From Yunchengibacter salinarum (GTDB lineage Bacteria; Pseudomonadota; Alphaproteobacteria; Sphingomonadales; Kordiimonadaceae), in the NCBI RefSeq assembly GCF_037658235.1, contig NZ_JBBJLN010000003.1:1-64000 (forward strand): 64,000 nt of DNA. The letters are read 5' to 3'. A program made the position numbers and the translations under genes. The notes under the pieces were generated by a model. It saw nothing but the letters and a program-made list of their open reading frames with translations. It did no database searches and was not told the origin of the DNA. This document shows, piece by piece, positions 25,939 to 34,156 of the stretch (its first letter is position 1; every line of letters starts with the position of its first letter).

Positions 25939-26577
25939 CTAGCTCCCCTTGGTCCCGAAAAGCCGGTCGCCCGCATCACCGAGCCCCGGTACGATATAGC
26001 CATGTTCGTTGAGTCTTTCGTCCACCGCGGCGGTGACCACCGGCACATCCGGGTGCGCGGATGTGAAGGTCTCCACCCCTTCCGGGGCGGCCACGAGGCA
26101 GACGAATCTAAGGTCTTGCGCCCCTTCCTTTTTCAATTCCTCCACCGCGGCCACGGCGGAATGGCCGGTGGCGAGCATGGGGTCCAGCACCACGGTAAGG
26201 CGCTGGTTCAGATTCCTGGGGGCCTTGAAAAAATACTTTTCCGGCCTGAGCGTCTCCTCGTTGCGTTGCAGGCCGATCTGGCCCACCCGCGCCGAGGGGA
26301 CAAGGTCCAGCATGGGGCCGAGCAGGCCGTCACCCGCGCGCAGCACGGAAATCAGCACCAGTTTCTTGCCCGCCAGCACCGGTGCTTCCATCGGGCAGAC
26401 CGGCGTTTCTATGCTGATCCGGCCAAGCGGCAGGTCCGACAGGGCTTCATAGCCCAGGAAAAGCCCGATTTCGCGCAGCAGTTTGCGAAATTCCGCCGTG
26501 CTGGCGTCCTTGCGGCGCAGCAGGGTCAGCTTGTGCTGGACCAGGGGGTGATCGACAATCTTGACGGATTTGGACAT
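25939..26577 (-). CDS. upp: Uracil phosphoribosyltransferase
   Basis: This 212-residue enzyme makes UMP from uracil and PRPP. The N-terminal VKIVDHPLVQHKLTLLRRKD, ISVLRAGDGLLGPML, the PRPP loop VVLDPMLATGHSAVAAVEEL and the uracil-binding C-terminal DERLNEHGYIVPGLGDAGDRLFGT are all as in E. coli Upp (208 residues). The ATG at 26577 begins the conserved part; earlier in-frame codons lie outside the family's length. It is the first gene of the upp, purine phosphoribosyltransferase, purine phosphorylase group. The divergent 314-base region upstream contains a RutR-like palindrome whose flank matches the deoC operator region. Confidence 0.95.
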   Translation of the reverse strand: MSKSVKIVDHPLVQHKLTLLRRKDASTAEFRKLLREIGLFLGYEALSDLPLGRISIETPVCPMEAPVLAGKKLVLISVLRAGDGLLGPMLDLVPSARVGQIGLQRNEETLRPEKYFFKAPRNLNQRLTVVLDPMLATGHSAVAAVEELKKEGAQDLRFVCLVAAPEGVETFTSAHPDVPVVTAAVDERLNEHGYIVPGLGDAGDRLFGTKGS

Positions 26578-26891
26578 CTGCGAGTTCCCGTCTTGCGGCG
26601 GCCAGGCGCCGCTCATGCGCCCATCCCGTCTATCAAAGCCTGCCCGCTTTGCAACCCCGACCGGGGGCGCGGGCCCGTGATACCCCGTCAATACGCGGGC
26701 ACCGGCATCTTGTCCAGTATCCGGCAAGACAAATCCTGACTGATCGTTCAGTTTTTTATTGACCCGTCATTCCCCTTTTGCTTGGCTCTGGCATCCTCTA
26801 TGACTGTACGGGTGACACGGGCAGGGGGTGGTCCGCGGCTGACCGACCTGTTCCGGCCCGAACAGGCATGGCAAAAAAGGGAGACGGGCGC
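26578..26891. promoter_or_regulatory. Divergent control region between upp and nucleoside importer genes
   Basis: These 314 bases hold no gene. They must contain promoters for upp (minus) and the nucleoside-binding protein gene (plus). The inverted repeat ACTGA-tcgt-TCAGT lies at 26739-26752 inside a 26-base stretch (26726-26751, minus orientation) that matches the deoC operator region at 22 positions. Against the E. coli RutR consensus it agrees at only 8 of 14 positions, so the case rests mainly on similarity to the deoC site. TTGACC at 26759-26764 may be a -35 element for the importer operon, but no clear -10 follows at normal spacing. Confidence 0.55.
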
Positions 26892-27959
26892 ATGACACGG
26901 GTGCTGGGCGAACAGGGGAGGTGTTCAAGGCAGGCGGCGCTGTTTCGCCGTCTCGGTCGGTTGCTGGCCGTGGGGCTGGCGGCGGTCTCGGCGGGCTTGA
27001 TGGCTGCCGCGGCACAGGATGCGCCGCGATCCGATCTCAGGGCGGTGGTGCTGTATGATCTGGGCGGCAAGTTCGACAAATCCTTCAACGAGGCGGCCTA
27101 TAACGGCGCCATGCGCTTTCAGGAAGAGACCGGAATCCGCTTCCGCGATTTCGAGCCCACCAGCGAAACACAGTACGAACAGGCGCTGAAGCGCTTTGCC
27201 CGCCGCAAGTTCGATGTGATCGTGGCCGTGGGCGTGGGCTATGCGGTGGCGGCGCGCAATGTGGCGCGGGACTATCCCGAAAGCCAGTTCACCGTGATCG
27301 ATGCGGTGGTGGACCTGCCCAATGTGCGTTCCGTCACGTTCAAGGAACATGAAGGGTCTTTCCTGGTGGGCGTGCTGGCGGCGATGGCCACCGAGACCAA
27401 CAAGGTGGGCTTTATCGGCGGCATGGACATTCCGCTGATCCAGCGCTTCGCCGGTGGCTATCGGCAGGGCGTGGACTGGACCAAGGACAATGTGGATTAT
27501 GTGGAAGGCTATGTGGGCACCACGCCCAGCGCCTGGTCGGACCCGATCCGCGCCGCCGAGCTGGCCAAGGGGCAGTATGGCCGGGGCGTGGACGTGATCT
27601 TCCATGCCGCGGGGCCAAGCGGCCTTGGCGTGTTGCAGGCGGCCAAGGACGAGGGGAAGCTGGCGATCGGCGTGGACAGCAATCAGAATTTTGTCGCACC
27701 GGGGCATGTGCTGACCTCCATGGTCAAGCGGGTGGACCGGGCCGTTTACGAAGCTATGGAGGACACCCGCCACGGGCGCTGGGAACCGGGTCATGAAGTG
27801 CTGGGGCTGGCGGAAAAGGGCGTTGGCTATGTGGTGGATGAGCACAACCGCGCCCTGATCACAGATGCCATGGAAGCCAGGGTGGAAGAGGCACGCGAAA
27901 AGATCATTGCCGGCGACATCGTGGTGAAGGACGTGGAAGGCGGCAATACGGGTCACTGA
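26892..27959 (+). CDS. BMP-family nucleoside-binding protein of an ABC importer
   Basis: The 355-residue protein has a long signal peptide (hydrophobic residues about 20-38, probable cut near MAAAAQDA) and no lipobox, so it is a soluble periplasmic binding protein. The BMP/PnrA fold is recognisable: VVLYDLGGKFDKSFNEAAYNGA, VIVAVGVGYAVAA, VGFIGGMDIPLIQRFAGGY and GVDSNQNFVAPGHVLTSMVKRVD. Such proteins bind purine and pyrimidine nucleosides. The ATG at 26892 follows AAGGGAG with nine bases between; an in-frame ATG at 26868 is less well placed. It heads the importer operon, and two G+C hairpins separate it from the ATPase gene. Confidence 0.88.
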   Translation: MTRVLGEQGRCSRQAALFRRLGRLLAVGLAAVSAGLMAAAAQDAPRSDLRAVVLYDLGGKFDKSFNEAAYNGAMRFQEETGIRFRDFEPTSETQYEQALKRFARRKFDVIVAVGVGYAVAARNVARDYPESQFTVIDAVVDLPNVRSVTFKEHEGSFLVGVLAAMATETNKVGFIGGMDIPLIQRFAGGYRQGVDWTKDNVDYVEGYVGTTPSAWSDPIRAAELAKGQYGRGVDVIFHAAGPSGLGVLQAAKDEGKLAIGVDSNQNFVAPGHVLTSMVKRVDRAVYEAMEDTRHGRWEPGHEVLGLAEKGVGYVVDEHNRALITDAMEARVEEAREKIIAGDIVVKDVEGGNTGH

Positions 27960-27963
27960 CAGG

Positions 27964-28014
27964 CCGCCCACCGGTCACGGGCGGACCCGGCAGGGCGCGT
28001 TGCGGCGCGCCGGG
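27964..28014 (+). other. Intercistronic hairpins after the binding-protein gene
   Basis: Two stems lie in the 88 bases between the binding-protein and ATPase genes: CCGCCC/GGGCGG (27964-27984), and GGCGCG-loop-CGCGCC (27994-28011) with an outer CCCGG/CGGG pairing. No U-tract follows. Such structures often protect the 3' end of the binding-protein message and make that protein more abundant than the rest of the transporter. Confidence 0.45.
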
Positions 28015-28047
28015 CAGCGGCATTATATTTTGGGGCAGGCGACGATT

Positions 28048-29670
28048 ATGGCAGTCACTGAACAGGCACCGGCGGAAGCCGTGTCCATGGCGGTTGAGGC
28101 AAGGGGCCTGAGCAAGCGTTTCGGCACGGTGCAGGCCAATGACGCCATCTCGCTCGGCGTGCGCCGTGGCAGCGTGCACGGTCTTGTGGGGGAAAATGGC
28201 GCGGGCAAATCCACCTTGCTGAAAATGCTGTTCGGTCTTTATCAGCCGGATGATGGCAGCCTTTTCGTGAACGGGGCGCCCGTGCAATTCGCCAGTCCGG
28301 CGGAAGCCATGGCCCACGGTATTGGCATGGTGCATCAGCATTTCATGCTGGTGGAGCCGTTCACCGTGCTGGAAAACCTGATGATGGGGGCCGAGGAAAG
28401 CTGGAACCTGGCCCAGGACAAGAAGGCCGCCCGCGCGCGCATTCTGGCGCTTGAGGCGGATTTCGGCTTTGATCTGCCGCTGGATGAGGCCGTGGCCGAC
28501 CTGTCGGTGGGGGTGCGCCAGCGGGTGGAAATCCTGAAGGCCCTGTATCGGGGTGCCCAGGTGCTGATTCTGGACGAACCCACCGCCGTCTTGACGCCGC
28601 AGGAAAGCGAGGGGCTGTTTCGCCTGATCGAAACGCTGAAGGCGGACGGCAAGACCATCCTGTTCGTCACCCACAAGCTGGACGAAATCATGGCTGTGAC
28701 CGACCGGGTCAGCGTGATCCGCGCCGGTCGCCTGGTGGGGGAGGTGGAAACCCGCGACACCAGCGCCAGTGCGTTGGCGGAGCTGATGGTGGGGGAAAAG
28801 ATCAGCCGCCATGTGAGCCGGGAGGCCGTGGAAGCCGCCCGCCGCCCGCGCCTTTTCCTGTCCCGTGTGAGCACCGCGCCCGTGCCCGGCGGCACGCCGC
28901 TCAGGGATGTGAGCCTGGACGTGCATGACGGCGAGGTGCTGGGCGTGGCCGGGGTGGCCGGCAATGGTCAGACCGAATTGCTGGAAGTGGTCACGGGCCT
29001 GCGCGGCATCAGCGCGGGCACCGTCCATCTGGCCGATCAGTGCGTGGCCGACCCCACCGGCCACCGCGCCCCCACGGCGCTGCGCCGCATGGGGCTGGGC
29101 CATGTGGCGGAAGACCGGCTGAAATCCGGCATGGTGGATACCATGACCGCGCGGGACAACGCCATTCTCGGCTATCAGCGCGAACCGGATTTCGCCAGGG
29201 GCGGATGGCGGCTCAGGCTGGATGCCATTGCCGAGACAGCGCGCACCTATTTTGATCGCCAGGATGTGCGGCCACGCAATCCGGGCCTGCCCATGGGCAG
29301 CTTTTCCGGCGGCAATCAGCAGAAACTGGTGTTTCAGCGGGAAGTGGCGCGCGACCCGAAACTGCTGGTGATCGGCCAGCCCACTCGCGGCGTGGATATC
29401 GGGGCGGTGACCCGCATTCATGACCAGATCACCGACCTGCGCAATGCGGGCAAGGCGCTGCTGGTGGTGTCCGCCGATCTGGACGAACTGCTTGCCATTG
29501 CCGATCGCATTGTGGTGATGGCGGAAGGGCGCATTACCGGTGCCATGCCGGTGGAAGAGGCCGACGCCCGCACGCTCGGCCTGATGATGGCGGGTGCGGG
29601 TGATGAGGGCGCCGATGATAACGCCGGGAACGCGCAAGGGCCGCAAGCGCCGCACGGGGGGAGAGGCTGA
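28048..29670 (+). CDS. Nucleoside ABC transporter, duplicated ATP-binding protein
   Basis: This is a 540-residue cytoplasmic ATPase with two ABC domains. Domain 1 has Walker A VGENGAGKST, signature LSVGVRQRVEILKAL and Walker B VLILDEPTAVLT. Domain 2 has a degenerate Walker A (VAGVAGNGQTELL), signature FSGGNQQKLVFQRE and VIGQPTRGVD in place of Walker B. This is the pattern of the sugar/nucleoside import class (RbsA, YufO), where one site is catalytic. The start at 28048 (MAVTEQ) is chosen because family similarity begins soon after; sixteen in-frame codons precede it. Its stop shares a base with the first permease start (TGATG). Confidence 0.9.
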   Translation: MAVTEQAPAEAVSMAVEARGLSKRFGTVQANDAISLGVRRGSVHGLVGENGAGKSTLLKMLFGLYQPDDGSLFVNGAPVQFASPAEAMAHGIGMVHQHFMLVEPFTVLENLMMGAEESWNLAQDKKAARARILALEADFGFDLPLDEAVADLSVGVRQRVEILKALYRGAQVLILDEPTAVLTPQESEGLFRLIETLKADGKTILFVTHKLDEIMAVTDRVSVIRAGRLVGEVETRDTSASALAELMVGEKISRHVSREAVEAARRPRLFLSRVSTAPVPGGTPLRDVSLDVHDGEVLGVAGVAGNGQTELLEVVTGLRGISAGTVHLADQCVADPTGHRAPTALRRMGLGHVAEDRLKSGMVDTMTARDNAILGYQREPDFARGGWRLRLDAIAETARTYFDRQDVRPRNPGLPMGSFSGGNQQKLVFQREVARDPKLLVIGQPTRGVDIGAVTRIHDQITDLRNAGKALLVVSADLDELLAIADRIVVMAEGRITGAMPVEEADARTLGLMMAGAGDEGADDNAGNAQGPQAPHGGRG

Positions 29671-30809
29671 TGGCTGTGGATCAGAAGGCGCGGGCCGCCT
29701 ACAAGCTGCCCCTCTGGGCCGATCTGGGCGTGCTGCCGCTGGTCAATCTGCTGGCCGCGTTCGTGGTGTCCGGGCTGGTGATCTGGGGGCTTGGGGAAAA
29801 CCCGTTCACGGCGCTGGGCCTGCTGGTGAAGGGGGCGTTCGGCTATCAGGAATATACCGGCTACACCTTTTATTATGCCACCAATTTCATCTTTACCGGG
29901 CTTGCCGTGTCGCTTGCTTTCCATGCGGGCCTGTTCAATATCGGCGGGGAAGGGCAGGCCATGATGGGCGGGCTGGGGCTGACGCTGGCCGTGCTCTGGG
30001 CCGGGGACGCGCTGGGCTGGCTGGCGGTGCCGCTGGCCATTCTGGGGGCCGCCGCCTTTGGTGCCGCCTGGGCCGCCGTACCCGCCTATCTTCAGGCCCG
30101 GCGCGGCAGCCATGTGGTGATCACCACCATTATGTTCAATTTCATCGCGTCGGCGCTGTTGTCCTATCTGCTGGTGGGGCCGCTGCAACGGCCCGGCGGC
30201 CAGATGCCGGAAACCCGTGATTTCCCCGAAGGCGCCAATCTGGCCCATATGCACGATGTGCTGGGCCTGCTGGGGATTCCGTTTGAATCCAGCCCGATGA
30301 ACCTGTCCCTGCCGCTGGCGCTGCTGGTGGCCTTCGGGGTCTGGTTTCTGCTGTGGCGGACCCGGTTCGGCTATGAGATCCGGGTGGTGGGGCGCAGTCA
30401 TGACGCGGCGCGCTTTGCCGGTATTTCCGTTACCCGTGTGACGATCATGGCCATGGCGCTGTCCGGTGCTATGGCGGGCATGATGGGGCTGAACGAATTG
30501 CTGGGCGAACAGCACCGGCTGATCGCCAATTTCACCATGGGGTATGGTTTTGTCGGCATTGCCGTGGCGTTCATGGGGCGCAACCACCCGGTGGGTATCG
30601 TGCTGGCGGCGCTGCTGTTCGGCGCGCTGTATCAGGGGGGTACGGAAATCGCCTTTGAAATGGAAAATGTGACCCGCGACCTGGTGGTGGTGATTCAGGG
30701 GCTGGTGATCATCTTCTCCGGCGCCATGGAGCATCTGTTCCGCCGCCCGGTCACCCGGCTTTTTGCCCGGTTCGATCCGGCGGCGCGCAGGGCGGAGGCA
30801 ACGGCATGA
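29670..30809 (+). CDS. Nucleoside ABC transporter permease 1
   Basis: This is a 379-residue inner-membrane permease of the BPD_transp_2 type with about ten helices. FNIGGEGQAMMGGLG, the conserved motif of sugar and nucleoside import permeases, is at about 90-104. GYEIRVVGRSHDAARFAGI followed by MALSGAMAGMMGLNELLG is the loop that contacts the ATPase. It corresponds to YufP. It overlaps the ATPase gene by one base and the second permease gene by four, so the transporter is translated as a coupled set. Confidence 0.9.
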   Translation: MAVDQKARAAYKLPLWADLGVLPLVNLLAAFVVSGLVIWGLGENPFTALGLLVKGAFGYQEYTGYTFYYATNFIFTGLAVSLAFHAGLFNIGGEGQAMMGGLGLTLAVLWAGDALGWLAVPLAILGAAAFGAAWAAVPAYLQARRGSHVVITTIMFNFIASALLSYLLVGPLQRPGGQMPETRDFPEGANLAHMHDVLGLLGIPFESSPMNLSLPLALLVAFGVWFLLWRTRFGYEIRVVGRSHDAARFAGISVTRVTIMAMALSGAMAGMMGLNELLGEQHRLIANFTMGYGFVGIAVAFMGRNHPVGIVLAALLFGALYQGGTEIAFEMENVTRDLVVVIQGLVIIFSGAMEHLFRRPVTRLFARFDPAARRAEATA

Positions 30810-31792
30810 TCGAATTTCTGACCGGCTTTCTGGGGGAACTGGTTCAATTGGCGGGCGGTACCGTTCGCATTTCCACCCCCCTGATCCTGGCGGCGCTGGC
30901 AGGGCTTGTTTCCGAACGGTCGGGCATCATCGACATCGGACTGGAAGGCAAGATTCTGGGTGCCGCCTTTGCCGCCGGGGCGGCGGCCGCGGTGTTTGAC
31001 AATCCCTGGATGGGCCTGATGGCGGGCATCACCATGTCCGTGGTGCTGGCCGTGCTGCACGGCTTCATCGCCATCAGCCAGAACGGCAACCAGATCGTTT
31101 CGGGCATGGCCATCAATATCTTCGTCGCCGGGCTGGCGCCCACATTGGCCACAAGCTGGTTCCACAAGGGCGGCCAGACACCGCTGCTGCTGAACGAAAG
31201 CCGGTTCGGGCATATCACCCTGCCGCTGGCGGACAGTCTGGCGGATGTGCCGGTGATCGGCCCGATCTACAGCGAGCTGCTGTCGGGCCACACCATTTTG
31301 ACCTATCTGGCTTTTGCCCTGGTGCCACTGGTGGCGTTCGGCCTGTATCGCACCCGTTTCGGGCTGCGCCTGCGGGCCGTGGGTGAAAACCCGGAAGCAG
31401 TGGATACGGCGGGGATTTCCGTCACCTGGCTTCGTTACCGCGCCGTGATGCTGGCCGGTGTTCTGTGCGGCATTGCGGGCACGGTGCTGTCCACGGCGCA
31501 GGGGGCGGGCTTTATTCGTGACATGTCCGCGGGCAAGGGCTATCTGGCGCTGGCGGCGATGATCTTCGGCCACTGGAAGCCGCTTCCCACGCTGGGCGCC
31601 TGCCTGTTGTTCGGCTTCGTGGATGCCCTGCAAGGCCGCCTGCAAGGGGAGGAGCTGCCCCTGATCGGGGAAATTCCCGTGCAGTTCACCATGATGCTGC
31701 CCTATGTGCTCACGGTGGTGATTCTGGCGGGCTTCGTGGGCCGGATGACACCGCCCAAGGCCAGTGGCACCCCTTATCGCAAGGATCATTGA
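30806..31792 (+). CDS. Nucleoside ABC transporter permease 2
   Basis: This 328-residue partner permease (YufQ type) completes the heteromeric channel. SGIIDIGLEGKILGAAFAAG is its version of the early conserved motif. FGLRLRAVGENPEAVDTAGIS and MLAGVLCGIAGTVLSTAQG make up the ATPase-coupling segment. About nine hydrophobic helices are seen. It starts in an ATGA overlap with permease 1 and ends just before cdd, which it probably shares a message with. Confidence 0.9.
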   Translation: MIEFLTGFLGELVQLAGGTVRISTPLILAALAGLVSERSGIIDIGLEGKILGAAFAAGAAAAVFDNPWMGLMAGITMSVVLAVLHGFIAISQNGNQIVSGMAINIFVAGLAPTLATSWFHKGGQTPLLLNESRFGHITLPLADSLADVPVIGPIYSELLSGHTILTYLAFALVPLVAFGLYRTRFGLRLRAVGENPEAVDTAGISVTWLRYRAVMLAGVLCGIAGTVLSTAQGAGFIRDMSAGKGYLALAAMIFGHWKPLPTLGACLLFGFVDALQGRLQGEELPLIGEIPVQFTMMLPYVLTVVILAGFVGRMTPPKASGTPYRKDH

Positions 31793-31794
31793 TC

Positions 31795-32253
31795 ATGACC
31801 GATGTGTCTGCCCCCGATGCCCAGACCCCGGATGTCCAGACCCCGGATGCCGAGACCCGCGCCGCCATGGTCAAGGCCGCCTGCACCGCGCGCGGCCGTG
31901 CCTATGCCCCCTATAGCAGGCATCCGGTGGGCGCCGCCGTGCTGGACGAGCAGGGCGCCATTCATGCGGGCTGCAATGTGGAAAATGCCGCTTTTCCGCT
32001 GGGCACCTGCGCCGAGGCGGCGGCCATAAGCGCCATGGTGCTGGCGGGTGGCAGGCGCGTGGTGCATGTGGTGGTGGCCGGGCCGGGCGCGCATGTGTGC
32101 ACGCCATGCGGCGGCTGCCGCCAGAAAATCCGGGAATTCGCGCCCTCCGGCGCCGGGGTGACCATGGTGGACGATGCGGGCGCCACTTTGCTGGAGACGG
32201 ACAGCGCCGCCCTGCTGCCCCATTCCTTCGGCCCGGACAATCTGCCCGGCTGA
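31795..32253 (+). CDS. cdd: Cytidine deaminase
   Basis: This 152-residue tetramer-type enzyme hydrolyses cytidine and deoxycytidine to uridine and deoxyuridine. The zinc site is CAEAAA (cysteine plus proton-shuttling glutamate) together with CTPCGGCRQ. The substrate loop GCNVENAAFPLG and the early AYAPYSRHPVGAAV are canonical. The residues after the first CAE (normally RTA or RVA) are AAA here, a mild departure. The ATG at 31795 follows AAGGA with nine bases between; an in-frame TTG at 31789 overlaps the permease stop but is less likely. A 14-residue N-terminal tail with a VQTPDAETR-type repeat is unusual. Confidence 0.92.
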   Translation: MTDVSAPDAQTPDVQTPDAETRAAMVKAACTARGRAYAPYSRHPVGAAVLDEQGAIHAGCNVENAAFPLGTCAEAAAISAMVLAGGRRVVHVVVAGPGAHVCTPCGGCRQKIREFAPSGAGVTMVDDAGATLLETDSAALLPHSFGPDNLPG

Positions 32254-32296
32254 CCGGGGCTGTTTTCAACCCGATTCATCAATACAAGGACCGAGA

Positions 32297-33655
32297 ATGA
32301 GCGTGACCAGCCAGTACTTGCCGCAGGAGACCATTATCCGCAAACGGGATGGGGGTGTGCTGGACAAGGCCGAGATTGCCCGTTTCGTTGCCGGGATAAA
32401 GGACGGCAGCGTTAGCGAGGGGCAGGTGGCGGCGTTCGCCATGGCGGTTTTTCTCAATGGCATGACCCCGGATGAGGGCAGCGCGCTGGCCCTTGCCATG
32501 CGGGACAGCGGCACGGTGCTGGATTGGCAGGCCCTTGGCCTGGATGCGGGCGCGCCGGTGGTGGATAAGCATTCCACGGGCGGCGTGGGCGACAAGGTGA
32601 GTCTGATGCTGGCCCCCGTGGTGGCGGCCTGTGGCGGCTATGTGCCGATGATTTCGGGGCGCGGCCTGGGGCACACCGGCGGCACGCTGGACAAGCTGGA
32701 AAGCATCCCCGGCTATGACGCCTATCCCGACAATGCCCGGTTCGCGGCGATCGTGCGGGATGTGGGCTGCTCCATCATCGGGCAGACCGGCGATCTCGCC
32801 CCCGCCGACAAACGCTTTTATGCCATCCGCGATGTGACCGGCACGGTGGAAAGTGTGCCGCTGATCACCGCTTCCATCCTGTCGAAGAAGCTGGCCGCCG
32901 GGCTGGGGGCGCTTGTGATGGATGTGAAGATGGGCTCCGGCGCATTCATGAAAACGCCGGAAGCGGCCCGCACGCTTGCCGAAAATATCGTTCGCGTGGC
33001 CGATTTGGCGGGCACCCCCACCACCGCCGTTCTGACCGATATGAACGAGGTGCTGGGGCGCACCGCCGGCAATGCGGTGGAAGTGCTTGAGACCATCGAC
33101 TTTCTGAAAAACCCCGCAGGCGCGGACCCGCGCCTGATGGATGTGACTCTGACCCTGGCCGCACACATGCTGGCGCTGTCCGGCGCCGTGCCCGCGGGGG
33201 TGGAAACCGCCCGCGCCAAGGCGGCGGAGGCATTGGATTCAGGCCGCGCGGCAGAGCTGTTCGCCCAAATGGTTGTGGCGCAGGGCGGCCCGGCGGACCT
33301 GATGGACCGGCCCGCGCATCATCTACCCCTCGCGGCGGAGACCCGCGCGGTCACGCTGGGCCGGTCGGGCACGCTGACGGCCATGGACACCTTCGCCATC
33401 GGCATGGCCGTGGTGGCCCTGGGCGGCGGGCGGACAGACCCGAAAAGCCCGGTGGATCACGGCGTGGGCGTAACGGACATCGCCGCGCTGGGCCAGCAGG
33501 TGGGGCCGGATGACCCGGTGGCCCATGTGTATGCGCGGGATGCAGCCAGTGCGGATCAGGCCGTGTCGCGGATCAAGGCGGCCATGACCCTGGATTCAGG
33601 CGCCGTGCCGGGGCCGGTGATCGGGGATGTGATCCTGTCGCCCGGTCAGCGCTGA
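32297..33655 (+). CDS. deoA: Thymidine phosphorylase
   Basis: This is a 452-residue enzyme that splits thymidine and deoxyuridine with phosphate to the base and 2-deoxyribose-1-phosphate. The signature and phosphate-site segments VDKHSTGGVGDKVSLML and SGRGLGHTGGTLDKLESI are present, as are YAIRDVTGTVESVPLI and VMDVKMGSGAFMKT. Length matches the family (430-445) closely. The ATG at 32297 follows AAGGA. It is the last gene of the importer operon: import, cytidine deamination and phosphorolysis are encoded in order. A small hairpin (CAGCGC/GCGCTG, 33647-33664) followed by TCATCTTTTTTT overlaps its stop codon and probably terminates the transcript. Confidence 0.95.
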   Translation: MSVTSQYLPQETIIRKRDGGVLDKAEIARFVAGIKDGSVSEGQVAAFAMAVFLNGMTPDEGSALALAMRDSGTVLDWQALGLDAGAPVVDKHSTGGVGDKVSLMLAPVVAACGGYVPMISGRGLGHTGGTLDKLESIPGYDAYPDNARFAAIVRDVGCSIIGQTGDLAPADKRFYAIRDVTGTVESVPLITASILSKKLAAGLGALVMDVKMGSGAFMKTPEAARTLAENIVRVADLAGTPTTAVLTDMNEVLGRTAGNAVEVLETIDFLKNPAGADPRLMDVTLTLAAHMLALSGAVPAGVETARAKAAEALDSGRAAELFAQMVVAQGGPADLMDRPAHHLPLAAETRAVTLGRSGTLTAMDTFAIGMAVVALGGGRTDPKSPVDHGVGVTDIAALGQQVGPDDPVAHVYARDAASADQAVSRIKAAMTLDSGAVPGPVIGDVILSPGQR

Positions 33656-33676
33656 TCCGCGCTGTCATCTTTTTTT
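33647..33676 (+). terminator. Probable terminator after deoA
   Basis: CAGCGC (33647-33652) pairs with GCGCTG (33659-33664) around a six-base loop that contains the deoA stop codon. TCATCTTTTTTT follows. The stem is short, but the T-run is good, and it lies at the end of the importer operon. Confidence 0.5.
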
Positions 33677-34156
33677 CCGTGTGATTTCCGTGCGCTGACT
33701 TTGGCGCGCCGGTGTTTCTGGCGTCCTTTGCCGGGCCTTGCGGGCGCTGATGGCAGCCGGCCGGCCTTGCCGGAAGAAATGTGACCAATGGCGCTGATAT
33801 TCCACGCAGCATGAGAAATAGCATAACCTGTTGAAAAATATATAGATTACCTCGCATTTGAAATATTGGAACAATATGACACCGGCCAATCCGCCCAAAA
33901 CCGGCGATCATGGCACCTGTGGGGAAACGATGCATTTTGGCAACAGCATCCCGAAAAGTTTTCTGTAATTGTGCACCGCACAGCCAAATCCCTGACTCTG
34001 AAACAAAACTGTAATATGAATGACGTTCTACCGACACTAACGGCGCGGTAGGTGCCGTAATTGACCAGAGGGTCACATCCGGCAGCCGGGTCGGGATTGG
34101 TTATGATTGCGGCGCGGGTTGGCGAGCAGAAAAAGACGATCTCAAGGGGAAACGCA
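33677..34156 (+). promoter_or_regulatory. A/T-rich control region of the Oar-like receptor gene, with RutR-like operator
   Basis: No gene is seen in these 480 bases. From about 33780 to 34050 the composition is clearly richer in A+T than the flanks. A TAATAT at 34012-34017 may be a -10 element, though no convincing -35 precedes it. At 34061-34076 TTGACCAGAGGGTCAC matches 12 of 14 defined positions of the E. coli RutR consensus and contains the perfect inverted repeat TGACC-agag-GGTCA. It ends 80 bases before the receptor ATG. The first 100 bases contain a GGCCGGCC-centred hairpin near 33757-33772. Confidence 0.55.

Noticed and set aside
26759..26764. TTGACC as part of a further RutR site
   Set aside because: The following bases (CGTCATTCC) give no matching second half, so it is at most a -35 element.
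33781..33792. Second RutR site upstream of the Oar-like receptor (GTGACCAATGGC)
   Set aside because: Only one half-site is convincing; the other half is not conserved.
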